DNA from: Flavobacterium reichenbachii
GTDB taxonomy: Bacteria; Bacteroidota; Bacteroidia; Flavobacteriales; Flavobacteriaceae
Reading direction: 5' to 3'
Assembly: GCF_002217435.1 (NCBI RefSeq)
Contig: NZ_MUHF01000003.1
Coordinates: 248,001 to 312,000, forward strand
Length of the DNA stretch: 64,000 nucleotides
The notes under the pieces were generated by a model, which saw only the letters and a program-made list of their open reading frames with translations, searched no databases and was not told the origin of the DNA. Made by a program: the position numbers and the translations under genes. This document shows positions 1-8,075 of this stretch, piece after piece (within the stretch, counting starts at the first letter, position 1; each line of letters opens with the position of its first letter).

Positions 1-1453
1 TGACAAGAGAAATCCAGTTTTTAGAAACGCTGAAAGTGCTTGTTATTTTTGCAGCCGCAGCTGTTGTGATTTCAGATTTTGGAGCTGTTGCAGTTCCGTC
101 AATTTTCCATTTATAACTATCATTTCCAATCGTTAAATCGTAGTTACCGCGAATATCTTTTCCGTCAATATCATTAACAACATATTTAGAACCTTCAACC
201 CAGTTCTCAAATAATACTGTTTTTTCGTCAAATATTTCGCCAGAAGTAATAACAAAATTGGCATAACTTCCTGCTTTTAAACTTCCTATTTCGTTACTTT
301 TTCCTAAAATAGCAGCAGGAATTGTAGTTAGAGCTTCTAAGGCTTTTGTTTTATCAAAACCGTATTTTATAGCTTTTAATAAATTAGGTTTAAAATCTTC
401 TATTTTTTTTAGTTTATCTGTTGTCAAAGCAAAAGTTACTCCGTTATCAGAAAGAACTTTAAGATTTGCAGGAGCTTGGTTCCAGAAACGCATATCGGCC
501 AATTCGATCTGATTGGACAAATAAGGGTTAGAAACATCATAAGCTTCCGGGAAACTTATCGGAATGATAAATTTTGCATTTGTATTTTTGATTTCTTCGA
601 TTCTCTCAAATTCATTTCCGCTTCCTTTTAAGACATAATTTAAGCCAAATTCTTTTGCGATTTTAGACGCTCTTAAACTGTTTAATTTATCCTCTGCAGC
701 AAAAATCTGAACCAGTTTTTCGTTAGCAGCCAAAGCCTCCAAAGACAAATCTTTAGTTTCAGAATTTCCTTTTTTATACCAATCCAAATCTAAATACATC
801 TGACGAAGTAAAGCCATCATACCCATTAATGAACTTGGATAGGCTTGATTGGTTAAAGCACTTTTTGTAAATGCAAAGTGATTGGTAATTTTTTCTGCAA
901 TAATCTGTTTGCTGTTTTCGGTATTGTTTAAGGCAACCAAAACTCCGGTTCCTTGTGCAATTCCGTCTGGAATATGCGTTCCTACAACACCAAAACCTGC
1001 TTTTAATAATTCTTCGGCTTTAGCCGTATCATATTTAAAGGTTTCGTAACCATTTAGTTCAGAACGAATACTTTCATTCCAGTAATATCCTGCTCTTTTA
1101 GTATCGTAAAGCAAATTACCTCTTCCAAGGTTTTGATTTCCTTTTGGTTTTTCTATACCAAAACTGGTATAAATATCAATAAACGAAGGATAAATTGTTT
1201 TTCCCTGAAGATCAATAACAATACTATTTTTAGGTATTGCTACAGTATTTCCAACCGCGGCAACTTTGCCGTCCTGAACTAATAAAGTTCCTTTTTCAAT
1301 TTTTTGAGTTGGAGTAACATAAATTGTGGCATTTGTAAAAACAGTAAAATTTTTGTTTTTGTTCTGTACACTTTCGTTAACAGGGAAATAGCTTTGAGCC
1401 TGTGTTTTTGTTAAAAAAGCAGTCAAAAAGAATAGTAGTAGGGCTTTTTTCAT
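1..1453 (-). CDS. Exported amidohydrolase family protein, N-terminal part (cut by window edge)
   Basis: An open frame runs from an ATG at 1453 to the left edge; about 484 residues are present and the C-terminus is missing. The protein starts MKKALLLFFLTAFLTKTQAQ, a Sec signal peptide ending in AQA/Q typical of Bacteroidota exported proteins. A short beta-domain follows (ATIYVTPTQKIEKGTLLVQDGK, here only outlined), then GKTIYPSFIDIYTSFG, the usual amidohydrolase entry strand, where a metal-binding HxH would be expected but IDIYTS is seen. Near the edge, KALEALTTIPAAILG and GSLKAGSYANFVIT match the C-terminal signature of the imidazolonepropionase-like subgroup. Two amidohydrolase halves are often fused in flavobacterial relatives of about 1000 residues, and this may be the first, possibly metal-free, half. 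Substrate unknown. Family assignment is firm, function is not. Confidence 0.8.
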   Translation of the reverse strand, partial: MKKALLLFFLTAFLTKTQAQSYFPVNESVQNKNKNFTVFTNATIYVTPTQKIEKGTLLVQDGKVAAVGNTVAIPKNSIVIDLQGKTIYPSFIDIYTSFGIEKPKGNQNLGRGNLLYDTKRAGYYWNESIRSELNGYETFKYDTAKAEELLKAGFGVVGTHIPDGIAQGTGVLVALNNTENSKQIIAEKITNHFAFTKSALTNQAYPSSLMGMMALLRQMYLDLDWYKKGNSETKDLSLEALAANEKLVQIFAAEDKLNSLRASKIAKEFGLNYVLKGSGNEFERIEEIKNTNAKFIIPISFPEAYDVSNPYLSNQIELADMRFWNQAPANLKVLSDNGVTFALTTDKLKKIEDFKPNLLKAIKYGFDKTKALEALTTIPAAILGKSNEIGSLKAGSYANFVITSGEIFDEKTVLFENWVEGSKYVVNDIDGKDIRGNYDLTIGNDSYKWKIDGTATAPKSEITTAAAAKITSTFSVSKNWISLV

Positions 1454-1585
1454 AGGTTATTTCTTGATTTGCTGCTAAAAATATGAAATATATGTTATAC
1501 TGCTTTTATTTTTTTTGAAAAGTTTTTTCTTACTTTAGTTAATTATTTGACAAACCTTTTGAAATTGAAGCAGATATAAAATTTT

Positions 1586-2563
1586 ATGGAAAACAGCAGT
1601 ACAATAAAATGGGGAATAATCGGTCTGGGAAATATTGCAAATCAGTTTGCTGCCGATTTATTATTGATAAAAGACGCCACACTTATTGCGGCGGCTTCTC
1701 GAGATAAAAATAAGGCAGATGCGTTTGCTAAAAGGTATAATATTCAGAAAGCATATGATTCTTACGATGCACTTTTTGCAGACGATGAAATTGATATTGT
1801 ATACATTGCTACACCACACGATTCGCACGCGGCTTTATCTATAAAAGCGCTTGAAAATGGCAAACATGTTTTATGCGAAAAACCAATTGCATTGTCTCAT
1901 GCAGATGCTTTAAAAATGGTTGAAGCCTCCAGAAAGCATAATAAATTTTTTATGGAAGCTTTTTGGACACGATTTATTCCCTCGGTTCAGGAAGTCTTGT
2001 ATAAAATAAATAATGGCATTATAGGAGATTTAAAATACATAAAAGCAGATTTTGCATGTTTGATTCAAGAATTGGAAGGAAACAGAATGACCGATAAAAA
2101 ACTTGGTGGAGGCGCTCTTTTTGATATTGGTGTTTATCCGCTTTTTCTTTCCTATATAGTATTAGGTAAACCAAAAGAAATTACGGCCAAATCTACTTAT
2201 CATAAAACTGGTGTCGATTTGCAGACCACAATGATTTTGCAATACGAAAATGCACAGGCAGTTCTGCATGCAGGTTTTATTTCAGAATCTGATATGAAAG
2301 CTACAATCAGCGGCACTCAAGGCAGAATCGAACTCAACTCACCGTGGTACATGGCAGATGGTTATTCTATATTTAAAGACAATCATGAAGCAGCTTTTAA
2401 TCTGCCCAATTTTGGTAAAGGGTATGCGCATGAAGCTTTAGAATGTCATTATTGTATTCGAAATAATCAAATTGAAAGTCATCAATGGTCGCACCAAAAC
2501 AGTTTGGATTTAAGTGAAATAGTAGAAGAAATTAAAAATCAAATCGGATTAAGTTTTTCTTAA
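1586..2563 (+). CDS. Gfo/Idh/MocA family oxidoreductase
   Basis: NAD(P)-dependent sugar or dihydrodiol dehydrogenase type, 325 residues, the normal family length, cytoplasmic. The N-terminal Rossmann fold shows GIIGLGNIANQFA near residues 10-22. The family Lys lies in the motif GKHVLCEKP near residues 92-100, and the C-terminal alpha/beta substrate domain begins at about residue 125. MEAFWTRFIP and GGGALFDIGVYPL resemble the trans-1,2-dihydrobenzene-1,2-diol dehydrogenase-like subgroup. Single gene; divergent from the amidohydrolase on its left. The stop codon lies inside a terminator hairpin. The substrate cannot be told from sequence. Confidence 0.9.
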   Translation: MENSSTIKWGIIGLGNIANQFAADLLLIKDATLIAAASRDKNKADAFAKRYNIQKAYDSYDALFADDEIDIVYIATPHDSHAALSIKALENGKHVLCEKPIALSHADALKMVEASRKHNKFFMEAFWTRFIPSVQEVLYKINNGIIGDLKYIKADFACLIQELEGNRMTDKKLGGGALFDIGVYPLFLSYIVLGKPKEITAKSTYHKTGVDLQTTMILQYENAQAVLHAGFISESDMKATISGTQGRIELNSPWYMADGYSIFKDNHEAAFNLPNFGKGYAHEALECHYCIRNNQIESHQWSHQNSLDLSEIVEEIKNQIGLSFS

Positions 2564-2576
2564 TCCGATTTCTATT
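2541..2576 (+). terminator. Terminator overlapping the oxidoreductase stop codon
   Basis: Perfect 13-bp arms (2541-2553 and 2559-2571) around a TTTTT loop, ending in a T-rich stretch. The TAA stop at 2561-2563 is inside the right arm, so the last codons of the gene build half of the hairpin. Confidence 0.7.
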
Positions 2577-2578
2577 AA

Positions 2579-2998
2579 TTATAGATTATATCCACAACCA
2601 ACATATTCGATTTTTTTGCCGGCAAAATATTGTTTAAATATTTTCACTTCTTCATTTATATTTTTTAAGTCCTGCTCAATTTTGCTTTTTTCAAAATTCC
2701 ATATTTTATTATGATTTAAGTCTTCCCATGTTATTGTATTTGTTGTGTGCGTAACATTAATACCTTTGAGCCATCCGCTGCATTGCGGAATACCGCACGA
2801 ACATGAAAAAATAAAATACGATCCATTTTTTATTAAACTTTCCTGAAGAATATACGAATCAATAATGTCACCCTCATTATATGGTTTTTCTCCATTAATA
2901 AATATTTCAATGTCTCCCTGCATCCAGATATTATCCGGTTCACTTAAAACAGCGTATACTTTTAATTCTATGTTTATTGTGTCTAAAGTTTTTTCCAT
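2579..2998 (-). CDS. Conserved-looking hypothetical protein with CSCG cysteine motif
   Basis: 139 residues from the ATG at 2998 (MEKTLDTINIELKVY). A further in-frame start 33 bases upstream adds only MITIIIYIYIR, which is low complexity and unlikely to be translated. No signal peptide or membrane segment. The middle carries FSCSCGIPQCSGW, three cysteines in a tight cluster, and the C-terminus ends in VGCGYNL, so a bound metal is possible. The protein is acidic and mostly beta-strand-like in the first half with a helical, charged second half. Convergent with the oxidoreductase; 15 bp separate the two stops. I do not recognise a named family. Confidence 0.75.
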   Translation of the reverse strand: MEKTLDTINIELKVYAVLSEPDNIWMQGDIEIFINGEKPYNEGDIIDSYILQESLIKNGSYFIFSCSCGIPQCSGWLKGINVTHTTNTITWEDLNHNKIWNFEKSKIEQDLKNINEEVKIFKQYFAGKKIEYVGCGYNL

Positions 2999-3118
2999 AC
3001 GAATATAAATGTAGATAATTATAGTTATCAATTAATTTATTGTAATAAAATATTTACAAAAAATACGTTTTTTTCTACTTATTTAAATACTTTTACTATT
3101 TCCTTTTAAGATAGATTT

Positions 3119-4654
3119 ATGTTAGTAAAAGTTTACGGAAGTGCTGTGTTTGGAGTAGAAGCAACAACAATTACGGTTGAAGTTCATATGGATAAAGGAA
3201 TTGGTTATCATTTAGTTGGACTTCCGGATAATGCCATAAAAGGAAGCAGTTACAGAATTGCAGCGGCTTTAAAAAATAACGGTCTTGCAATGCCTGGCAA
3301 AAAAATAACCATTAATATGGCGCCCGCCGACTTACGAAAAGAAGGTTCTGCGTACGATTTGACTCTGGCAATGGGAATTTTAGTAGCTTCAAATCAGATA
3401 AATGCTCCCGAAATAGAAGATTATATTATTATGGGCGAACTTTCTTTAGACGGAAGTCTGCAGCCCATTCGCGGTGCTCTGCCTATTGCTATAAAAGCAA
3501 AAGAAGACGGTTATAAAGGTTTTTTTCTTCCGATTCAAAATGCAAAAGAAGCAGCGATTGTTGCTGGATTAGATGTTTACGGGGTAGAAAATCTTCAGGA
3601 TGTTTTAGATTTTTTCTCTGGAAAAAGGAAACTCGAACCTACCGTTATCGATACACGCGCTGAGTTTTACAAAACCTTAGATTTTCCAGAATTTGATTTT
3701 TCAGATGTTCGCGGGCAGGAAAGCATCAAACGCTGTATGGAAATTGCAGCTGCGGGCGGACATAATATTATTTTAATTGGTCCGCCCGGAGCAGGAAAAA
3801 CAATGCTGGCCAAACGAGTTCCGAGTATTTTACCGCCAATGACTTTGCGAGAAGCACTCGAAACTACCAAAATTCACAGCGTTGCAGGAAAACTTAAGGA
3901 AGTTGGTTTGATGAATCAAAGACCATTTAGAAGTCCGCATCATACTATTTCAAATGTAGCTTTGGTAGGAGGAGGGAGTTATCCACAGCCGGGAGAAATC
4001 TCAATGGCACATAATGGTGTTTTATTTTTAGACGAATTGCCAGAATTTAAACGAGATGTTCTTGAAGTAATGCGCCAGCCGTTAGAAGATCGAGAAGTAA
4101 CTATTTCTCGTGCAAAATTTACAGTTACTTATCCATCTTCATTTATGCTGGTAGCGAGTATGAATCCGAGTCCAAGTGGTTTTTTTAACGATCCGGGTAT
4201 GCCGAATACTTCCTCGCCGCATGAAATGCAGCGTTATATGAGTAAAATTTCCGGTCCGCTATTAGATCGAATAGATATTCATATTGAAGTTACACCAGTT
4301 CCGTTCGAAAAATTAGCCGACGACAGAAAAGCAGAAAGCAGTGTTGAGATTCGCAAAAGAGTTACAGCAGCGCGTGAAATTCAGACATTAAGATTTCAGG
4401 AAATCGAAAACATACATTACAATGCCCAAATGAGCAGTAAATTAATTCGGGAGTTTTGCGCATTAGACGAACAGTCTAAACAATTACTGAAAACTGCAAT
4501 GGAAAGGCTGAATCTTTCTGCTCGGGCGTACGACAGGATTTTGAAAGTATCCAGAACAATTGCCGATTTAGACAATTCGGAAAAAGTTATTTCGCAGCAT
4601 ATCGCAGAAGCCATTCAATATAGAAGTCTGGATCGGGAAGGATGGCTGGGGTAA
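3119..4654 (+). CDS. YifB/ComM family Mg-chelatase-like AAA+ ATPase
   Basis: 511 residues, full length for the family. The N-terminal Lon/S5-like ChlI domain occupies about residues 1-170 (LVKVYGSAVFGVEATTITVE). The AAA+ core has a Walker A GPPGAGKTMLAKR near residue 221, a Walker B VLFLDELPEF near 300 and the sensor/arginine-finger region LLDRIDIHIEV near 380. A Mg_chelatase C-terminal helical domain closes the protein (LSARAYDRILKVSRTIADL). In Gram-negative bacteria ComM is a hexameric helicase that promotes branch migration during natural transformation; YifB proteins of non-competent species are less understood. Stands alone, 15 bp from the convergent GNAT gene. Confidence 0.95.
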   Translation: MLVKVYGSAVFGVEATTITVEVHMDKGIGYHLVGLPDNAIKGSSYRIAAALKNNGLAMPGKKITINMAPADLRKEGSAYDLTLAMGILVASNQINAPEIEDYIIMGELSLDGSLQPIRGALPIAIKAKEDGYKGFFLPIQNAKEAAIVAGLDVYGVENLQDVLDFFSGKRKLEPTVIDTRAEFYKTLDFPEFDFSDVRGQESIKRCMEIAAAGGHNIILIGPPGAGKTMLAKRVPSILPPMTLREALETTKIHSVAGKLKEVGLMNQRPFRSPHHTISNVALVGGGSYPQPGEISMAHNGVLFLDELPEFKRDVLEVMRQPLEDREVTISRAKFTVTYPSSFMLVASMNPSPSGFFNDPGMPNTSSPHEMQRYMSKISGPLLDRIDIHIEVTPVPFEKLADDRKAESSVEIRKRVTAAREIQTLRFQEIENIHYNAQMSSKLIREFCALDEQSKQLLKTAMERLNLSARAYDRILKVSRTIADLDNSEKVISQHIAEAIQYRSLDREGWLG

Positions 4655-4668
4655 TAATTTTAAATGAA

Positions 4669-5361
4669 TTAAAATAAATCATTTTTAGAAATATTCCAGA
4701 AACTCATCTTTCTTCTTGTTTCAAAACCTAGTTTCTCATATAGTTTTACGGCGCCGAGATTAGTTTCTATAACATGTAAAAAAGGAATTTTATTTTCATT
4801 AAAAATAGTATTTACAGCGTACGAAGTCAATTGTTTGGCATAACCATTTCCTGTATGATCCGGATGAGTTACAATAGCACTGACTTCGGTAAAGTTGTTC
4901 ATTTTCATTCGTTCGCCGGCAACAGATACTAATTTTTTATCCTTGAAAATTCCGTAGTAATTGCCTAACAAAAAAGTTTTGTTTTTAAAATATCCAGGTT
5001 GAACCAAATTTACCAAATCAAATAATTCTTGTTGATGTTCTTCGATTAATTTAATGATTTCATTATCGTACGATATTTGAACTTTTTCACGAATAATCAT
5101 TTGAAGGCAAACCAATTCTTTTGCTATTTTCAAAGTGTCAGCAATTTTAGGTTTTTCTCCAACAACAAAGAAATTTTCGCTCAAAAAAGCATATTTTTCT
5201 ACAGATTCTAAAGTGCTTTCAAGATCTAAAAAACCTCCAAACGGACAATAAGCCGGATCATAAAATTTGGTTCCGTTATAATCTAAAGCAAATTTCTCGT
5301 GGTTTTCAGATAATGAATTCCAAACAGGATTGTCTAATCTGTTTTCTTCTGTAATCTTCAT
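4669..5361 (-). CDS. GNAT family N-acetyltransferase
   Basis: 230 residues. The C-terminal half is a GNAT fold of the FR47-like type. The acetyl-CoA binding motif A is visible as VTHPDHTGNGYAKQL, with the Q/RxxGxG/A element as HTGNGYA, followed by the motif B region FLHVIETNLGAVKLYEKLGF. The N-terminal 110 residues are family-specific and probably shape the acceptor site. Substrate unknown. One base separates its start from the stop of the upstream esterase gene, so the two are probably co-transcribed. Confidence 0.88.
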   Translation of the reverse strand: MKITEENRLDNPVWNSLSENHEKFALDYNGTKFYDPAYCPFGGFLDLESTLESVEKYAFLSENFFVVGEKPKIADTLKIAKELVCLQMIIREKVQISYDNEIIKLIEEHQQELFDLVNLVQPGYFKNKTFLLGNYYGIFKDKKLVSVAGERMKMNNFTEVSAIVTHPDHTGNGYAKQLTSYAVNTIFNENKIPFLHVIETNLGAVKLYEKLGFETRRKMSFWNISKNDLF

Positions 5362-5362
5362 T

Positions 5363-6232
5363 TTATAATTTTATTTGAGGATAAAAAAACTTAAAAGAGT
5401 TTGAAACTGCCGGATGCAAAATTGTGGCGTGATTTTCCTGAGGCAGGTAATCAAAATAGACTTTTAGATTTTTGCTTTTTGAAGCTTTAATTTTTTCGGC
5501 TAATAAATTTGCATCAACTTCCATTAGTCTCGGAATCTCTGTCGGAGTTAATCCTTCTTTTCCCACTGCAATATAAATTTCAGTCTGCTGTGCAAAATTG
5601 TCTTTAAAAATAATTGAATCTTCATTTAAAAGCGAACCATTATTCCACCACAAACTTGGACTGACAATTACATATTTAGAAAAAAGAGATGGTTTTTTAA
5701 ACAATATTTCTGTAATCAATAAACCTCCCAGAGATTGGCCAATAATAGTTTTAGATTCATTTGTCTTGTATTTTTTGTCTATAAAAGGCTGTAATTCCTT
5801 TTCTATAAAAGCAATAAATTGATCCGAATGTCCTGTTGTTGGAAAACGAGTTTTGTCCTTCTCTACGGCAGTCGGAAAAGTAAAATCTCTTCTTCTGTCT
5901 ACCGTTGCAATTCCGACAACGATAGATTTAGGAACCTGATTGATCCATTCAAAACTGTTGAATTGCACTAAACCCGAAATATGAATAAAATCTTCATCTG
6001 CAGAGCCGTCAAGTAAGTAAATAACAGGATATTTTACGGCATCTTCAGGTTTATAACCTTCTGGTAAATATATGTTTAGTGTTCTTTTTTCTTTTAATTC
6101 TTTCGACTGAATTTCATCAATAACACCTAAAACAAAAGGTTTGCTGGTTGCTGCAGTTTTTGATATATTATTTTGACTGAAAATTAAAGTTGATGAAAAA
6201 AGTAAAAAAATAAGGGTAATGTATTTATTCAT
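5363..6232 (-). CDS. Exported alpha/beta hydrolase, putative esterase (PF00756-like)
   Basis: 289 residues with a Sec signal peptide (MNKYITLIFLLFSSTLIFSQ). The sequence follows the esterase D/IroE-like layout: RTLNIYLPEGY at the first strands, YPVIYLLDGSADEDF for the oxyanion region, nucleophile elbow IIGQSLGGLL (Ser in GQSLGG, near residue 166), and a late histidine in ENHATILHPA. Such enzymes cleave esters, including siderophore esters in the IroE branch, but nothing nearby is a siderophore gene. First gene of a probable two-gene unit with the GNAT protein downstream. Confidence 0.88.
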   Translation of the reverse strand: MNKYITLIFLLFSSTLIFSQNNISKTAATSKPFVLGVIDEIQSKELKEKRTLNIYLPEGYKPEDAVKYPVIYLLDGSADEDFIHISGLVQFNSFEWINQVPKSIVVGIATVDRRRDFTFPTAVEKDKTRFPTTGHSDQFIAFIEKELQPFIDKKYKTNESKTIIGQSLGGLLITEILFKKPSLFSKYVIVSPSLWWNNGSLLNEDSIIFKDNFAQQTEIYIAVGKEGLTPTEIPRLMEVDANLLAEKIKASKSKNLKVYFDYLPQENHATILHPAVSNSFKFFYPQIKL

Positions 6233-6280
6233 TTTTATATTTTGTTGATTGCATTGTTCTTGTTTTTCAAGAAGATCAAT

Positions 6281-7009
6281 TTATTTTTTCAGTCTTAAAA
6301 GCACTTTTTTGACTTCATAATCTTTATGTTTATCCGAAAATATTTGATCATCAGGATCTGTGAAAACAAAGTAAAAATCGTTTAGAAAAAATTCACTATT
6401 AATTATAGTGGCATTTGTATCATATTGTTTTGGAATTGTTTTTTGATTTTCATTTGTATAAAGTGTATTAGTACTTATGTAAGTGTTTTTAGAATCAATA
6501 TTTAAAATATATTTTTGACTCGATGTATTAAAATTATGAGATTTTTGGTTGTAAACTAAATTTAGCGGACCACGAATTATGTCTATTTTTTCGAAGGAAT
6601 TGGCCTTTACAATTATCGTATCTTTATGATTAATTACGACTTCAATATTTTTGCTGTAGCCATTATCAATTATAAGTTCGGTTTTGTTTGATGTAAAAGA
6701 CAAACAACCTACAAAAAGGGTGAAAATGAAAATCACGATTGTAAATTTATAATTTAGAATGCTAGGTATTTGATACATAAAATATTGACCATCTTCTTTT
6801 TCGATGATTATTTTATTGTTAATGACTTCTTGTCTTTTTTTATAAGTAAATCCTAAAATAGAAAAGAGATAAAGCAGAAGCAACAAGAAATATTGATAAA
6901 ACTTAATTTCAGGAAAAAAGTACAGAATTACATAATTTAAAAATAATGTGAATATTATTGCAATTACCGAAACAAAAAAGAGATGGAGATTTTTTAGTAT
7001 TGAAAACAT
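6281..7009 (-). CDS. Hypothetical membrane protein
   Basis: 242 residues. Two hydrophobic helices lie at the N-terminus (about residues 8-30 and 37-55) and a third near 85-105 (FTIVIFIFTLFVGCLSF). The rest is polar and beta-rich (about 115-242) and would face one side of the membrane, with the motif KDYEVKKVLLRLKK at the end. No named family recognised. Strongly AT-rich codons as in neighbours. It stands 48 bp upstream of the esterase and could be co-transcribed with it. Confidence 0.65.
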   Translation of the reverse strand: MFSILKNLHLFFVSVIAIIFTLFLNYVILYFFPEIKFYQYFLLLLLYLFSILGFTYKKRQEVINNKIIIEKEDGQYFMYQIPSILNYKFTIVIFIFTLFVGCLSFTSNKTELIIDNGYSKNIEVVINHKDTIIVKANSFEKIDIIRGPLNLVYNQKSHNFNTSSQKYILNIDSKNTYISTNTLYTNENQKTIPKQYDTNATIINSEFFLNDFYFVFTDPDDQIFSDKHKDYEVKKVLLRLKK

Positions 7010-7070
7010 TTTTTTAAAATGACTTGGGATTTTGGAAACCGAAAATACAAATTAAAATTCACAAGATTGA

Positions 7071-7102
7071 AAAAAAAATCCCGTCTTAAATAAGACAGGA
7101 TT
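7071..7102 (-). terminator. Terminator of the arsR-SRPBCC operon
   Basis: Inverted repeat AATCCCGTCTTA / TAAGACAGGATT (one mismatch pair) with an AA loop. On the minus strand it is followed by an eight-T tract, immediately after the SRPBCC gene. Confidence 0.75.
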
Positions 7103-7124
7103 TGTATATACAGAAATTAAATTG

Positions 7125-7625
7125 TTATGCTCGAGAAGCAAAAATTTCGTCCAAGCCTTCCATAGCAATTGTAAACCCTTCTTTGAAACCCATTTCAATA
7201 ATTTTCTCTAAATCAGATAGTTTATCATGTTTAATGCTGATATTAACAATGGTAGAATTTCCCTGCTCAGAAAAATTCACATCCCATTGAGAACGTGGAA
7301 AATCGGTGTTTAAATTTCCTTCGCTATCGCTGAAAGCGTCCAGATATTTAAAATTTGTTTTCGGACTAATTGAAGTAAAATCTGCAATTGCCCAGTGTTC
7401 TTCGCCTTCGGGACCAACCATTGCATACAATCTGCGCCCGCCTTCTTTAAAATCCATGCTTTTCGTTCTGGATTTCCATGGAGCAGGTGCCCACCACTGA
7501 TCCAGTATTTTGGCTTCTGTCCAGGCAGCCCAGACGTTAGACAATGGTGCATTGAATTCGCGTTTTACATTTACGGTGTTGTTTTCTTTATCTACGATAA
7601 AATCCATTTCAAGATTAGTTTTCAT
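7125..7625 (-). CDS. SRPBCC (AHSA1-like) domain protein
   Basis: 166 residues. The START/Bet v1-like fold of the AHSA1 group is recognisable from VKREFNAPLSNVWAAWTEAK, then LDQWWAPAPW and FKEGGRRLYAM, and a final long helix (EKIIEMGFKEGFTIAMEGLDEI). These cytosolic proteins bind small hydrophobic ligands; the ligand is unknown. The gene overlaps the arsR stop by 11 bp, so translation is coupled. ArsR-type repressor plus AHSA1 pairs are common in bacteria, and the repressor presumably controls this gene through the operator described at 7960-7999. Confidence 0.9.
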   Translation of the reverse strand: MKTNLEMDFIVDKENNTVNVKREFNAPLSNVWAAWTEAKILDQWWAPAPWKSRTKSMDFKEGGRRLYAMVGPEGEEHWAIADFTSISPKTNFKYLDAFSDSEGNLNTDFPRSQWDVNFSEQGNSTIVNISIKHDKLSDLEKIIEMGFKEGFTIAMEGLDEIFASRA

Positions 7626-7941
7626 TTTCTTTAGTTTTTAAATTTATTAATACTTGATCCAGTTGGTTAAAACGTTTTTCCCAGATTTCCTTAAATTGCT
7701 CTAACCATTTATCTATTTCTTTCATTTTATCTATTTTTAGCTGATAAAAAATTTCTCTTCCTTCTTTTCTTTCTTCCAATAAATCACACTCGTTCAATAT
7801 TTTTATATGTTTAGAAACAGCTTGTCTGGTAGTTTTAAATTGTTCAGCTATTGCATTTGGTGTCAATGCAGTAGAGGAAATCAATACCAAAATGGCTCTT
7901 CTTGTTGGGTCTGCAATTGCCTGAAATATATCTCTTTTCAT
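7615..7941 (-). CDS. ArsR family winged-helix transcriptional regulator
   Basis: 108 residues, full length. The HTH is clear: FQAIADPTRRAILVLI at the N-terminus, then LTPNAIAEQFKTTRQAVSKHI as the recognition helix region, and the wing EERKEGREIFYQL. There are no paired cysteines of the metal-sensing ArsR/SmtB type (one Cys in NECDLLEE), so this belongs to the metal-independent branch often paired with SRPBCC proteins. First gene of the operon; the -7 box and an array of four half-sites lie directly upstream, which suggests autoregulation. Confidence 0.93.
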   Translation of the reverse strand: MKRDIFQAIADPTRRAILVLISSTALTPNAIAEQFKTTRQAVSKHIKILNECDLLEERKEGREIFYQLKIDKMKEIDKWLEQFKEIWEKRFNQLDQVLINLKTKENEN

Positions 7942-7959
7942 TCTAATTTATTTTAATGC

Positions 7960-7999
7960 GCAATCAATTAGTTGCAAATATAAGCAACTTTTTGGTTGC
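7960..7999. promoter_or_regulatory. Candidate ArsR operator: four phased half-sites
   Basis: GCAA at 7960-7963, TTGC at 7972-7975, GCAA at 7984-7987 and TTGC at 7996-7999, each separated by exactly eight bases. This makes two GCAA-N8-TTGC palindromes with centres 24 bp apart. The half-sites extend to a consensus close to GCAAYYWA. The array covers the -7 box and the region just upstream of it, so a bound dimer pair would block transcription. Confidence 0.65.
7975..7982 (-). promoter_or_regulatory. -7 box of the arsR operon
   Basis: Reads TATATTTG on the minus strand, matching TAnnTTTG, 33 bases ahead of the arsR ATG and embedded in the operator array. Confidence 0.6.
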
Positions 8000-8033
8000 G
8001 TAATTACTTTTTTCAAACTTTTTAATATAATTC

Positions 8034-8067
8034 AAAAAAAATCCCATTTGAAAGTACAAATGGGATT
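8034..8067 (-). terminator. Terminator of the 8.1-9.3 kb lipoprotein gene
   Basis: Arms AATCCCATTTG and CAAATGGGATT around AAAGTA, followed on the minus strand by an eight-T tract. Confidence 0.8.
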
Positions 8068-8075
8068 ATAAATTT

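Noticed and set aside
7310-7552. Minus-strand 80-codon frame within the SRPBCC gene
   Set aside because: Shadow of a well-supported SRPBCC domain in another frame.
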